Below, one piece after another: positions 50,672 to 59,282 of a stretch of DNA of 64,000 bases (position 1 is the first letter of the stretch; every line of letters begins with the position of its first letter). The stretch is taken from assembly GCF_014058685.1 (NCBI RefSeq), contig NZ_CP059055.1:124001-188000 (forward strand). Direction: 5' to 3'. Position numbers and translations under genes: made by a program. The DNA is from Lactobacillus johnsonii (GTDB lineage: Bacteria; Bacillota; Bacilli; Lactobacillales; Lactobacillaceae). Below the pieces are notes generated by a model, which was not told where the DNA came from, did not search any database, and saw only the letters and a list, made by a program, of their open reading frames with translations.

Positions 50672-51867
50672 TGAAAGAACTAGATAAAGAACGACAACAA
50701 GCTATTTTAAAAATTTTAAATTTTATTCAAGACGGTGGAGAGCTTGAAGAAGCAAAGAAAATGTTTCAAGCTGCCTTTGATCAAGTTGATGTAGCCGAAA
50801 TTACTGCGGCAGAAAGAGAATTAATTGCACAAGGTCTTGATCCAAGAAAAATTCAATATTTATGCAATGTTCATGCTGATGTTTTTAAGGGTAATATTAA
50901 GGAAAATAAGGAGAATTCTGAGTTTGAAAAACCAGGTCATCCTGTTCATACATTCAAGTTAGAGAATATTGTTCTTAAGTCATTGGTAAATGACGCCTTA
51001 TTACCAGACCTTGCTAAGTGGGAAAAGGGAGATAAGAGTGCACTCTCAAAGTTAAGGCAGGAGTTAAAAGACCTAGCCAAAATTCATTATCATTATGCTC
51101 GTAAAGAAACTTCCATGTTTCCCATTATGACTAAATATGGAATTACTGCACCACCGAAAGTTATGTGGGGCGTTGATGATAAAATCCGAAAACTTATTGG
51201 TCAAGCTAATTTACTTATTAGTCAAAAAGATATTAATAAGGCTGAAGTGTCTAAGGCAATAAAAGAGACAGCACATGAAGTTCTTGAAATGATTTTTAAG
51301 GAAGAAGAAATCATGTTGCCAATGATTGATGAAGTTGCTAGTGAAGAAGACTGGGGTAATGTCAAAAATGAGGAAGAGCAGATTGGCTATACCTTGATTC
51401 AAAAACCAATGAATTGGAAACCTAAGGAAAAGCCGAAAAGTGATGGGCCTATTTCTATCGATAAATTAAGTAGCTTAGCACTAAATTTTGCAGAAGGGAG
51501 CTTAAATTTAGAACAATTATCTGCAATTTTGGATTTATTGCCTTTTGCATTAACTTTTATTGATGAAAATGATAAAGTAGCTTATTTTGGCGGAGGCGCC
51601 AATATTTTTCCCCATTCTAAAAATGCACTCGGCAATAGTGTTTATTCTTGTCATTTACCTGAGAGCGTACCACGAGTTAAAAAGATTTTTGACGATTTTC
51701 ACCAAGGGAAAAAAGATAAGTATGAGTTTTGGTTTAAGCCAAGACATATGGGACGATACTTATACTTACAGTATTTTGCTGTGAGAAAAGATAATAAATA
51801 TTTGGGCTGTTTAGAGGTTGCCCAAGATGTTACTGATATTAGAAATTGGAAGAATGAAAAGAAATAA
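50671..51867 (+). CDS. DUF438-hemerythrin-PAS protein
   Basis: A 398-residue protein: a DUF438 helical region (about 1-85), a hemerythrin-like HHE domain (about 90-230; HPVHTFKLEN, then IHYHYARKETSMFPIM, then EEEIMLPMIDE) and a C-terminal PAS domain (about 280-398; LPFALTFIDENDKVAYF). It would bind a non-haem di-iron centre and a small molecule. There is no kinase or cyclase output domain. It is translationally coupled to the DUF59/DUF1858 gene and located just after the anaerobic reductase, consistent with redox sensing. Confidence 0.82.
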   Translation: MKELDKERQQAILKILNFIQDGGELEEAKKMFQAAFDQVDVAEITAAERELIAQGLDPRKIQYLCNVHADVFKGNIKENKENSEFEKPGHPVHTFKLENIVLKSLVNDALLPDLAKWEKGDKSALSKLRQELKDLAKIHYHYARKETSMFPIMTKYGITAPPKVMWGVDDKIRKLIGQANLLISQKDINKAEVSKAIKETAHEVLEMIFKEEEIMLPMIDEVASEEDWGNVKNEEEQIGYTLIQKPMNWKPKEKPKSDGPISIDKLSSLALNFAEGSLNLEQLSAILDLLPFALTFIDENDKVAYFGGGANIFPHSKNALGNSVYSCHLPESVPRVKKIFDDFHQGKKDKYEFWFKPRHMGRYLYLQYFAVRKDNKYLGCLEVAQDVTDIRNWKNEKK

Positions 51868-51869
51868 TT

Positions 51870-51902
51870 AGAAGACTCTACCTTTGGGCGGAGTCTTTTT
51901 TA
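51870..51902 (+). terminator. Terminator of the DUF59-DUF438 pair
   Basis: AAGACTC pairs with GAGTCTT (inner TACC/GGCG partly pairs), followed by T run. Confidence 0.8.
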
Positions 51903-51970
51903 CGCTCGTGCAAAAATGTTTATTAATTGCTAGACTGAATGTAAGAATATAGAAGAAAAGGGTGAGAGAG

Positions 51971-53188
51971 TTGCATAATAAGGGAAATATTCAACCAGAT
52001 GATGAGATAAAGTTACATTGGCTTCTTTTAGGTGAGTTATTTACCTGGATTGGAGCCAGTTTTATTTGGCCATTAACTTCAGTTTATTTGAATAAAAGAC
52101 TCCATGTTTCTTTAGCTATGATTGGAATAGTACTTTTATTTAATTGTTTAGCTAATATGCTTGGTTCATTTATTGCTGGCTGGGCATATGATCATTTCAA
52201 TCCATACTATTTAATTATCGCCGGCGCTGGTTTAGATGCCTTAGTACTATTTGGGATGGCTGCTAATCATACTTGGCCAATTTATTGGGTTTGGATGACT
52301 TTGACCGGTCTCCTGGGCGGCTGGAACGGTGCGTTAATTAATTCAATTGCAACTAGCATCAAGTCTAAGCCCGGTCGATATGTCTTTAATACAATTTATT
52401 TTGCACAAAATCTTGGTGTGGTATTAGGGACATTAATTGTAGGTTATATCTATGATTATTCAGTTACAATTTTATTTATAATTGCGGCCAGTCTTTTTGT
52501 GATTGTAAGTATAAATGCAGTAATTAATTATCGACCGATTATTAAGTTTCATTTAGAAAGAAAAGCTCAGCAAAATAAAGATAGTAAAAATAAGGCAACT
52601 CCGATGCCTGCTGCCAATCTAAAGCTGACTGTTGGCTTTTTCACTACCTTAGCTGTAATTTGGTTAATGTATATGAACTGGGAATCTAACCTTTCAGTTT
52701 ATATGGTTTCTTTGGGAATACCTTTTCATTTATATAGTTTATTGTGGACAATTAACGCAGGTATTATTGTAATTGTTCAAGCATTTTTAAGTCGTTTCCC
52801 TAACACATTTAAGAACTTGTTTCATCAAGTAGTATTTGGGGTTACTATGTTTGCTATTTCTTTTGTAACCTTAATCTTTGCAAAAGACTATGCTCACTTT
52901 GTATTTTCAATGGTTACTTTAACGCTTGGTGAATCAACAGCAATGCCGGCGATGCCCGCATATGTAAATGACTTGTCACCTATCGATAGTAAAGGTAAAT
53001 ATCAAGGCTTAACAATTTCAACGTCGGCTGTTGGGAGGGCATTTGGCCCTTTATTTGGAGGCTTAGTTATTGATAAGTTTGGCTATATCAATTTCTTTAT
53101 TGTTGCCGCATTTGGTATTTTTATGATGTTAGCCATTATTGTTCCCCTTCATACGAGATTAAAAGGAAAGTTGAAAATATTTAGGTAA
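51971..53188 (+). CDS. Major facilitator superfamily transporter
   Basis: An MFS protein of about 405 residues with 12 TM segments. AGWAYDHFNPYY after TM2 is the motif-A-like loop of the family. It is most like small multidrug or metabolite efflux members; substrate unknown. The start is uncertain. TTG 51971 sits behind AAGGGTGA at normal distance, whereas GTG 51962 (three codons longer) is itself inside that Shine-Dalgarno. Confidence 0.82.
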   Translation: MHNKGNIQPDDEIKLHWLLLGELFTWIGASFIWPLTSVYLNKRLHVSLAMIGIVLLFNCLANMLGSFIAGWAYDHFNPYYLIIAGAGLDALVLFGMAANHTWPIYWVWMTLTGLLGGWNGALINSIATSIKSKPGRYVFNTIYFAQNLGVVLGTLIVGYIYDYSVTILFIIAASLFVIVSINAVINYRPIIKFHLERKAQQNKDSKNKATPMPAANLKLTVGFFTTLAVIWLMYMNWESNLSVYMVSLGIPFHLYSLLWTINAGIIVIVQAFLSRFPNTFKNLFHQVVFGVTMFAISFVTLIFAKDYAHFVFSMVTLTLGESTAMPAMPAYVNDLSPIDSKGKYQGLTISTSAVGRAFGPLFGGLVIDKFGYINFFIVAAFGIFMMLAIIVPLHTRLKGKLKIFR

Positions 53189-53230
53189 ACTTTTACATGA
53201 TTTTTCTTATTAAGTGAAAAGCTTTACAGA

Positions 53231-53273
53231 ATGAAAGCGATCTCTTCTTTTTATGAAAGCGCCATCTTATAAT
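53231..53273 (+). promoter_or_regulatory. lacD promoter with tandem cre sites
   Basis: ATGAAAGCGATCTCT (53231-53245) matches the cre consensus fully and ATGAAAGCGCCATCT (53253-53267) with one mismatch; their starts are 22 bp apart, on one face of the helix. TATAAT at 53268-53273 is the -10. CcpA repression or activation of lacD is expected. Confidence 0.65.
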
Positions 53274-53306
53274 ATAAATGTGCGGTAAATGAAAAGGAGA
53301 TACACG

Positions 53307-54302
53307 ATGAGAAAGATTTCACCTGAAGTTGCAAAACATATGGATAATTTATCTAATGAGGCTGGAGTAATCAGCGCATTAGCAATTGACCAAAGAGGAT
53401 CATTAAAACGAATGTTAGCTGAGGCAGCAAATAAGCCTGCTGATGAAACAACAATTGTTGATTTTAAGGAAGCTGTTTCTAGTGAGTTGACTCCATATGC
53501 TTCTGCCATTTTGACAGATCCGGAATATGGTCTTTCAGCAACTAAGGTTAGAGATAAGAATTGTGGTTTATTATTATCTTATGAAAAGACCGGTTATGAC
53601 ACTACTGAACCAGGTAGAATGTGTGATTTAATTGCTGATCAATCAGCATTAAGAATTAAAAATGATGGTGCCGATGCAGTTAAGTTCTTACTTTACTACG
53701 ATCCAGACGAAAGTGATGAAATTAAAGATAAAAAGAAGGCTTTTGTTGAAAGAGTAGGAGCCGAGACTAAAGCGAATGGATTGCCATTTTTCCTTGAATT
53801 ATTAACTTATGATGGGAAAATTGATGATGCTAAAGGTGAAGAGTACGCAAAGGTAAAGCCTGAAAAAGTCTTCAAAACTATGGAAGAATTTTCTAAGCCT
53901 CAATATGATGTAACAGTTCTAAAAGTTGAGATGCCATTTAATATCAAGTTTGTAGAAGGCTATAATGGCGACAATAACGTTGTTTACACACAAGAAGAAG
54001 CAAAGAAGTTATTGAAGAAACAATCAGATTTAACTGATTTACCATATATCTTTTTATCTGCTGGTGTAACTTCAGAAGAATTTATTGCAGAAATTAAGAT
54101 GGCTGAAGAAGCTCGTGCTGACTTTAATGGCGTTCTTTGCGGACGTGCAACTTGGAAGCCAGCAATTAAGCCATTTGCGGCCGAAGGAGAAAAGCAAGGT
54201 AGAGAATGGCTTTCAACTGAAGGAAAGAAAAATATCGAAAACTTGAATGATGCCCTTAAAGGTGCCAAATCATGGAAAGATAAGTTAGAAATTGAAGAAT
54301 AA
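53307..54302 (+). CDS. lacD: Tagatose 1,6-diphosphate aldolase
   Basis: A 331-residue class I-type aldolase cleaving tagatose-1,6-bisphosphate to dihydroxyacetone phosphate and glyceraldehyde-3-phosphate. ISALAIDQRGSLKRML opens the fold, TVLKVEMPFN contains the presumed Schiff-base Lys, and LSAGVTSEEF follows. ATG 53307 has AAAAGGAG upstream; an in-frame ATG at 53289 precedes this site and is rejected. It stands alone without lacABC beside it, so it may serve AgaS-derived tagatose-6-phosphate after phosphorylation. Confidence 0.92.
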   Translation: MRKISPEVAKHMDNLSNEAGVISALAIDQRGSLKRMLAEAANKPADETTIVDFKEAVSSELTPYASAILTDPEYGLSATKVRDKNCGLLLSYEKTGYDTTEPGRMCDLIADQSALRIKNDGADAVKFLLYYDPDESDEIKDKKKAFVERVGAETKANGLPFFLELLTYDGKIDDAKGEEYAKVKPEKVFKTMEEFSKPQYDVTVLKVEMPFNIKFVEGYNGDNNVVYTQEEAKKLLKKQSDLTDLPYIFLSAGVTSEEFIAEIKMAEEARADFNGVLCGRATWKPAIKPFAAEGEKQGREWLSTEGKKNIENLNDALKGAKSWKDKLEIEE

Positions 54303-54319
54303 TAAATGAATTAACTATC

Positions 54320-54352
54320 GAAAAACAAGGTCAGAATTGGCCTTGTTTTTTT
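54320..54352 (+). terminator. Terminator of lacD
   Basis: AAAAACAAGG pairs with CCTTGTTTTT across a 10-nt loop. Confidence 0.82.
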
Positions 54353-54436
54353 GTGTATGCATAAGTTTAGACGTAACTTGAAAAAACGTATTTAACGCAA
54401 TAAAATAAAAAAGGAATTGTTAATTTGGAGGAAAAA

Positions 54437-57385
54437 ATGAAGGGATTAAAATATACAAGTTTGGCTGTTGCTGCATTAACAGCTACTCTTTTAGCAAGTA
54501 CTAATAATAGTAAAGTTCAAGCTGCTACAGTTGATAAAAATAACACTGTTACAGTTGCTAAATCAGATAAAGAAAAATTACAAGATGCTGTTAACCAAGC
54601 ACAAAACTCGGTTAATAATGCTCAAGCAAGCGTAGATAGTAAAAAGAGTGCATTAACTGACGCACAAGCACAGGCAAAAGCACCAAACGATGCTTGTGAT
54701 GCTCAACAAGCTAAGGTAAATGATAGCCAAAAGAATCTAGCTGATAAGCAAGCTATTGCAAAGCAAGCACAAGATAAGTTAGATAGTGCAAGTGCAGTAG
54801 CAAAGCAAGCAACTTCTGAAAATATTCAAAAGACTCAAAAGAATATTGCTGCACAGCAAGATGCAATTAAAGCTGCTAAGCAAAATGTCAGTGATGCAAA
54901 TGCAGATTTAAGTACAGCACAAAGTCAATTGGCGACTGCTAAGCAAAAACAAGCTGATGCTCAAAATTTAGTTAACAGTAAAGAAGCTGCAAAGAAAACT
55001 GCTGATAATAATGTTGCTAACGCTGAAACTGCTGTTAAGAATAGTGGACTAGATGAAGCAAAACAAAATGTTCAAAAAGTTCAAAACGCATTAAATGATA
55101 TTAAGAAGACAAATGCGGATAACGAATCAGTTTTGTCTAAGAATCAAGCTGTTTTAGCTGAAAATAATCAAAAGATAGCAACTGTTAATAATAATCTTGC
55201 AGTGGCAAACAAGGCTGTAGTAGATGCTCAAAACAATGTTAATGCTAAACAAAAGGCGCTGGCTGATGCACAACAAGCTTTGAAAGACTTACAAGATCAA
55301 GTTGCTCAAGATCAAGCAAGCGGAGCAGCTGGTTTCTTTAAGGCAATTGCTGACAATAAAGATAATTCTGAAAGTTTAAGAGAAGATGCTCAAACTGCAT
55401 ATAATATCATCACTGGTCAACCAAATGCTTACCAGGATATTACTGTAGAATGGGCTAAGGAAGCTGTTAAATTAGGTCAAGAAAACGACTCAACTTCATT
55501 AAGTAATATAGAAAAGGCTCTTGGATACTATCAACACTGGATGACATATCGCGATAAGTATGGCTTAAGCCATCCATCAATTTCTTTGACAGCTGTGGCT
55601 ATTGCCATGCTTAGCTCGGACTTTCAACATTACTCTGATGAATTTAATCATCCTAGTTTATTAACTAGTAAGTATGGTCCATTTTATAGCGATGAAGAAG
55701 ATATATCAGCTGGAGAGGTTAACCCAATTGACAATTGGATGAGTGAAAAAGACGATATTGATAAATATATTGAAGCTCATCCAGATGCAGCTGCTTATAG
55801 TTTTGAAAGTACCCATCCTCTAACTCAAGATGAGTGGGAAAAAGATGTTGATTTTTGGAACGATAAACCAGTATATATTGGACACTATACATCCATGATT
55901 AAGCCAGATGCTAACTACGTTGGATTGGCTGGAAATGAATATGAAATTCAACCAATGATGAATAATGCAGATAGTATGGATGAGATTATATTTAATCCAA
56001 TCAATGGAATAGATTTTAATAGTTACCAAAACTTAGTTCAATCCTACTTGAAAGATGTTAAGCAAGAAGATAAGATTAATACCCTTAAAGCTAACGTAGC
56101 TACTGCAAATCAAAACCTAGTTGCAGCACAAAATGCAGTTAAATCAGCACAAAATAACGTTCAGAGTCTACAAGCTAACCTAGCAGAATTAAACAATGGT
56201 TCTACTAAGATCAATAAGGCAATTTCAGATACACAAGCTGCTCTTGCTAAAGGCCAAGAAAATCTGGAATTCGAACAAAAACAACTAGATCAAGCAAATC
56301 AAACCTTAGCAGATGTTCAAGCTAAAGTTGGTACAAAAGCAAAGGCTTTGGAGGATGCTAAAGCTGCCCAAGCTAAGGCAGCAGAAGCTGTAGCTCAAGC
56401 ACAAAATGTTTTATCTGAAGCTACTGCTGCTGTTAAGGCAAGTCAAGCTAAGGTAGATGCAGCACAAAATGATGTTCAAGCTAAAGATAATAATTTAAAG
56501 AGTGTCCAAGCTGCTTTAGATTCATTGAATCAAGCTTTGAACAATTTAGAAAATGCTCAATCAAATCTTTCCGCTGCTCAAACAGCTTTTAATAAGGCTA
56601 ATGATGACGTAACTGCTGCTAATAAGGCAGTTAAAGCTCAACAATTAATCTTAGATACTTTGAAGGAATCTAAATCTAAAGCTGATGCACAAGTTACAAA
56701 TGCATCAGAAGAACTTAAGAAGGCAGAAGCAGAATTAGCTGCTGAACAAAGTAAGCTTGAAGATGCTAAGGCAAGGTTAGACGCATTTAATAAGAAAGAA
56801 ACTGAAAACAGTCATAAAGAAGCTTCTAATGCTGAAAATCCTGTAACCCCAACCAACAAACCTGACACCAGTCATGTTGTAAAAACTTCAGATAAAACTG
56901 ATGAAGATAGCACTGTAAAGCCAACGGATAAGCCGGATTCACATAGTGAAGCATCAACAACTAATTCATCTGAAACTACTACAACTGCTACTGAGTCAGA
57001 TGTAAAGGATACTGATACTGTAAAAGAAAATGCTAAGGCAGATCTTAAGACTAACAATAAGTCTGAAGAAAAATCCTCTACTGTTAAGATTATTGATAAT
57101 AGTGATAGTTCAGCCGTATCTGTTGTCTTAAACGGTTCAAATACTCCAGTTAAGACCTTTGGAGAAAAGACAGTTAACGGTACTACTTACTACAAAGTTA
57201 GTGCAAACCGCTGGGTTAAAGATGATAAAGCTCATGTAGTTGCTGTAACTGGTAATGTAACTACTAATAAATTGCCACAAACTGGTGCAAAGAATGAACT
57301 AATTGCAGCTCTTTCTGGATTAGCAGTCGCAGGTACTACTTTGGTTAGTTACCTTGGCATTAACCGTAAGAAAAAGAATAATTAA
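54437..57385 (+). CDS. LPXTG-anchored SEC10/PgrA-type coiled-coil surface protein
   Basis: A 982-residue sortase substrate. The signal peptide cleaves near KVQA (residue 29). Long Ala/Gln/Asn/Lys coiled coils occupy about 40-295 and 545-790. Between them lies a globular SEC10/PgrA-like domain (about 300-540; YQHWMTYRDKYGLSHPS region). A Thr/Ser/Asp-rich wall-spanning stretch (about 795-890) and a small SLAP-like motif (YYKVSANRWVKDD) follow. LPQTG at residue 946 is followed by a TM and a KKK tail. ATG 54437 is taken because TGGAGG is the RBS. Likely an adhesin or aggregation/exclusion protein. Confidence 0.88.
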   Translation: MKGLKYTSLAVAALTATLLASTNNSKVQAATVDKNNTVTVAKSDKEKLQDAVNQAQNSVNNAQASVDSKKSALTDAQAQAKAPNDACDAQQAKVNDSQKNLADKQAIAKQAQDKLDSASAVAKQATSENIQKTQKNIAAQQDAIKAAKQNVSDANADLSTAQSQLATAKQKQADAQNLVNSKEAAKKTADNNVANAETAVKNSGLDEAKQNVQKVQNALNDIKKTNADNESVLSKNQAVLAENNQKIATVNNNLAVANKAVVDAQNNVNAKQKALADAQQALKDLQDQVAQDQASGAAGFFKAIADNKDNSESLREDAQTAYNIITGQPNAYQDITVEWAKEAVKLGQENDSTSLSNIEKALGYYQHWMTYRDKYGLSHPSISLTAVAIAMLSSDFQHYSDEFNHPSLLTSKYGPFYSDEEDISAGEVNPIDNWMSEKDDIDKYIEAHPDAAAYSFESTHPLTQDEWEKDVDFWNDKPVYIGHYTSMIKPDANYVGLAGNEYEIQPMMNNADSMDEIIFNPINGIDFNSYQNLVQSYLKDVKQEDKINTLKANVATANQNLVAAQNAVKSAQNNVQSLQANLAELNNGSTKINKAISDTQAALAKGQENLEFEQKQLDQANQTLADVQAKVGTKAKALEDAKAAQAKAAEAVAQAQNVLSEATAAVKASQAKVDAAQNDVQAKDNNLKSVQAALDSLNQALNNLENAQSNLSAAQTAFNKANDDVTAANKAVKAQQLILDTLKESKSKADAQVTNASEELKKAEAELAAEQSKLEDAKARLDAFNKKETENSHKEASNAENPVTPTNKPDTSHVVKTSDKTDEDSTVKPTDKPDSHSEASTTNSSETTTTATESDVKDTDTVKENAKADLKTNNKSEEKSSTVKIIDNSDSSAVSVVLNGSNTPVKTFGEKTVNGTTYYKVSANRWVKDDKAHVVAVTGNVTTNKLPQTGAKNELIAALSGLAVAGTTLVSYLGINRKKKNN

Positions 57386-57404
57386 TTTATAAAATTATAT
57401 ATCG

Positions 57405-57461
57405 ATAGAAAAAGAGTTGATAGATCAACGTTGAAAAACGAGGATTATCAACTCTTTTTTA
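57405..57461. terminator. Bidirectional terminator
   Basis: AAAAAGAGTTGATA (57409-57422) pairs with TATCAACTCTTTTT around a 23-nt loop; it overlaps the rpiR stop codon and serves both convergent genes. Confidence 0.82.
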
Positions 57462-58217
57462 TTGTCTAGCAAAACCGGTTCTAACTGAATATGCATCTGA
57501 AAAAATACGAGTCATGATTTGTAAGGGTAATCTAGAGCGTACCTCATAATCAGGAAAATAATTGGTTTTTGACATGTAGCCCATAAAAGTCAATGTCGAA
57601 AGCGAAGCAAGTTGTCCATTAGGATTAGTGGTAAAGGTAATAGTAGGAACATCATGACGTGATAAATTTTGTGCAGCTTCAACTAATTCGGGAGTATTAC
57701 CATTTAAGCTAATAAAAATAACTAATGCATCTTCTTTAATTCTTTTGGAGGCCGTCTTAATAATATTTGGATCCGAATGAAATTCAACATACTTACCTGT
57801 TAATTGCAATTTAACCATAATTTCTTGTCCAATTGATTCCGATAGACCACGTGCAAAAATATAGACTACCTTTGCTTGTTTGGTCATTGAAATACTATCT
57901 TCAATGTTACTGTAGCTAAGATTATGGAGAGTGTTGTTCATTTCAATTTCATTTTTGGTAATCACACTCTTAATTTTATCGTCTGCATCATTTAAGACAT
58001 CAAAATTACTATTGGAACGGTCTTGCAATTTTAGTGACTCTCGGTAAGAGGTATAGCCGCTATAGCCCATTTTTTGCATAGTCCTGACGATTGTAGCAGT
58101 TGAAACATGAGCAAATTGACTTAATTTAACAATTGACATTTTTGCAATTTTTTGTGGATTTTTTTGAACTGTTTCCCACAAATGTAGTTCTGCATTACTA
58201 AGATCATTATTTTGCAT
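57459..58217 (-). CDS. RpiR/MurR family transcriptional regulator
   Basis: A 252-residue regulator: N-terminal HTH_6 domain (residues 1-75, VKLSQFAHVSTATIVRTMQKMGYSGYTSYR region) and a C-terminal SIS domain (about 110-240, VVYIFARGLSESIG and ALVIFISLNGNTPELVEAA) that senses a phosphosugar. I use the internal ATG 58217, because AGAGAGGG lies before it. It is divergent from the kinase-PTS operon and presumably controls it through the palindrome at 58254-58270. Confidence 0.88.
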   Translation of the reverse strand: MQNNDLSNAELHLWETVQKNPQKIAKMSIVKLSQFAHVSTATIVRTMQKMGYSGYTSYRESLKLQDRSNSNFDVLNDADDKIKSVITKNEIEMNNTLHNLSYSNIEDSISMTKQAKVVYIFARGLSESIGQEIMVKLQLTGKYVEFHSDPNIIKTASKRIKEDALVIFISLNGNTPELVEAAQNLSRHDVPTITFTTNPNGQLASLSTLTFMGYMSKTNYFPDYEVRSRLPLQIMTRIFSDAYSVRTGFARQ

Positions 58218-58253
58218 GTATGTGCCCTCTCTGTAAAACTTTACCACTTATTC

Positions 58254-58270
58254 AATGAAACGCTTTCATT
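58254..58270. promoter_or_regulatory. Putative RpiR operator
   Basis: AATGAAACGCTTTCATT is a perfect palindrome with arms AATGAAA/TTTCATT around CGC, in the divergent promoter region between rpiR and the kinase-PTS genes. It also resembles a cre, but the spacing around CG does not fit the cre consensus, so an RpiR operator is preferred. Confidence 0.55.
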
Positions 58271-58338
58271 TTAGAAAAACCTTACCTTCTTATCTAAGTA
58301 TACTAATAATGTAAGCGGTAAGAAAAGGAGAAAAGCTC

Positions 58339-59265
58339 ATGATTTATACAATAACACTTAATCCAGCAATTGATTTGGTAATTATTACTAAAAAATTAGA
58401 GCCAAATATTGTTAATAGAACTGAGAACTTTGAGCTTCAACCTAATGGTAAGGGTGTAAATGTATCATTTATTTTGAAAAAAATGGGTATAGAAAATGTG
58501 GCGACCGGAATCGGAGGCGGCTTTACACTTGATTACATTACAGCAGGTTTAACAGAAAAAGGTATCAGCAATAATTTTCTTAAGGTTAAGGAACCGACTA
58601 GAATTAATGTCTTTACTCGGGTAATAGATCAAAATCGAGAATATAAAGAAGTAAATCCTGGTCCAGAAGTAAGTGAAAAAGTTCAAGAGCAATTTTTAAA
58701 GTATTTAAGGACAACACTAAAAGAAAGCGATACTTTAATTATTTCAGGAAGTTTTTCTAGAGGGATTAACCAAGACTACTTAGTTAAAATTGCCAAAGTT
58801 ATGGCTGATAAAAAAGTAAAACTAGTAATTGACTCTAGTTCTAAGGCAGTTTTAGATACTTTGCCTTATTATCCTTATTTACTAAAACCAAATGATCAAG
58901 AATTAGCTAGTTTTTTTGATTTAAATGAAAAATTGGATCAAGAAAAAATTATTAAACTAGCTAGAAAGCTGATTGATGACGGTTGTAAAAATGTTTTAGT
59001 CTCTCTTGGAGATTCAGGAGCGGCCCTCATTGATAAGAATCATGCTTATTTTGGTAATGCTCCTAAAATTTCAGTCATCAACACAGCTGGAGCTGGAGAT
59101 ACCATGCTCGGTACATTTATTGGAAAAAAAGAATTGGGATGTAACACGGTAGAGGCATTGAAATTTGCAATAGCTGCTGGTAGTGATACTGCGAGTCGCA
59201 TGGGACTAACAGATTTTGAACTAGAAAAATATTTAAATGAGATTCACGTAAGTGAAGTTAAGTAA
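58339..59265 (+). CDS. 1-phosphofructokinase / tagatose-6-phosphate kinase (PfkB family)
   Basis: A 308-residue PfkB-type kinase. TITLNPAIDLVI at the N-terminus, PNGKGVNVSFILKKMG, ISGSFSRGI and the catalytic NTAGAGDTMLGTF near residue 250 are diagnostic of the FruK/LacC group. The adjacent fructose-type PTS (17 nt downstream) makes 1-phosphofructokinase the first guess. LacC-type tagatose-6-phosphate kinase is a real alternative given LacD and AgaS in the same window. Confidence 0.85.
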   Translation: MIYTITLNPAIDLVIITKKLEPNIVNRTENFELQPNGKGVNVSFILKKMGIENVATGIGGGFTLDYITAGLTEKGISNNFLKVKEPTRINVFTRVIDQNREYKEVNPGPEVSEKVQEQFLKYLRTTLKESDTLIISGSFSRGINQDYLVKIAKVMADKKVKLVIDSSSKAVLDTLPYYPYLLKPNDQELASFFDLNEKLDQEKIIKLARKLIDDGCKNVLVSLGDSGAALIDKNHAYFGNAPKISVINTAGAGDTMLGTFIGKKELGCNTVEALKFAIAAGSDTASRMGLTDFELEKYLNEIHVSEVK

Positions 59266-59282
59266 TAGAAGGGATGAAAAAG

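Noticed and set aside
53289..53306. Upstream ATG for lacD (six extra codons)
   Set aside because: The Shine-Dalgarno AAAAGGAG lies between this ATG and ATG 53307, so the later start is used.
54600..56800. Apparent short repeats rich in CAAGCT/GCTAAG
   Set aside because: These are degenerate codon-level repeats of Ala-Gln-Ala-Lys heptads in coiled coils, not a CRISPR or mobile element.
58256..58268. TGAAACGCTTTCA as a cre site
   Set aside because: The distance between TG and CG is one base too short for the cre consensus; the odd-centre palindrome better fits an RpiR operator.
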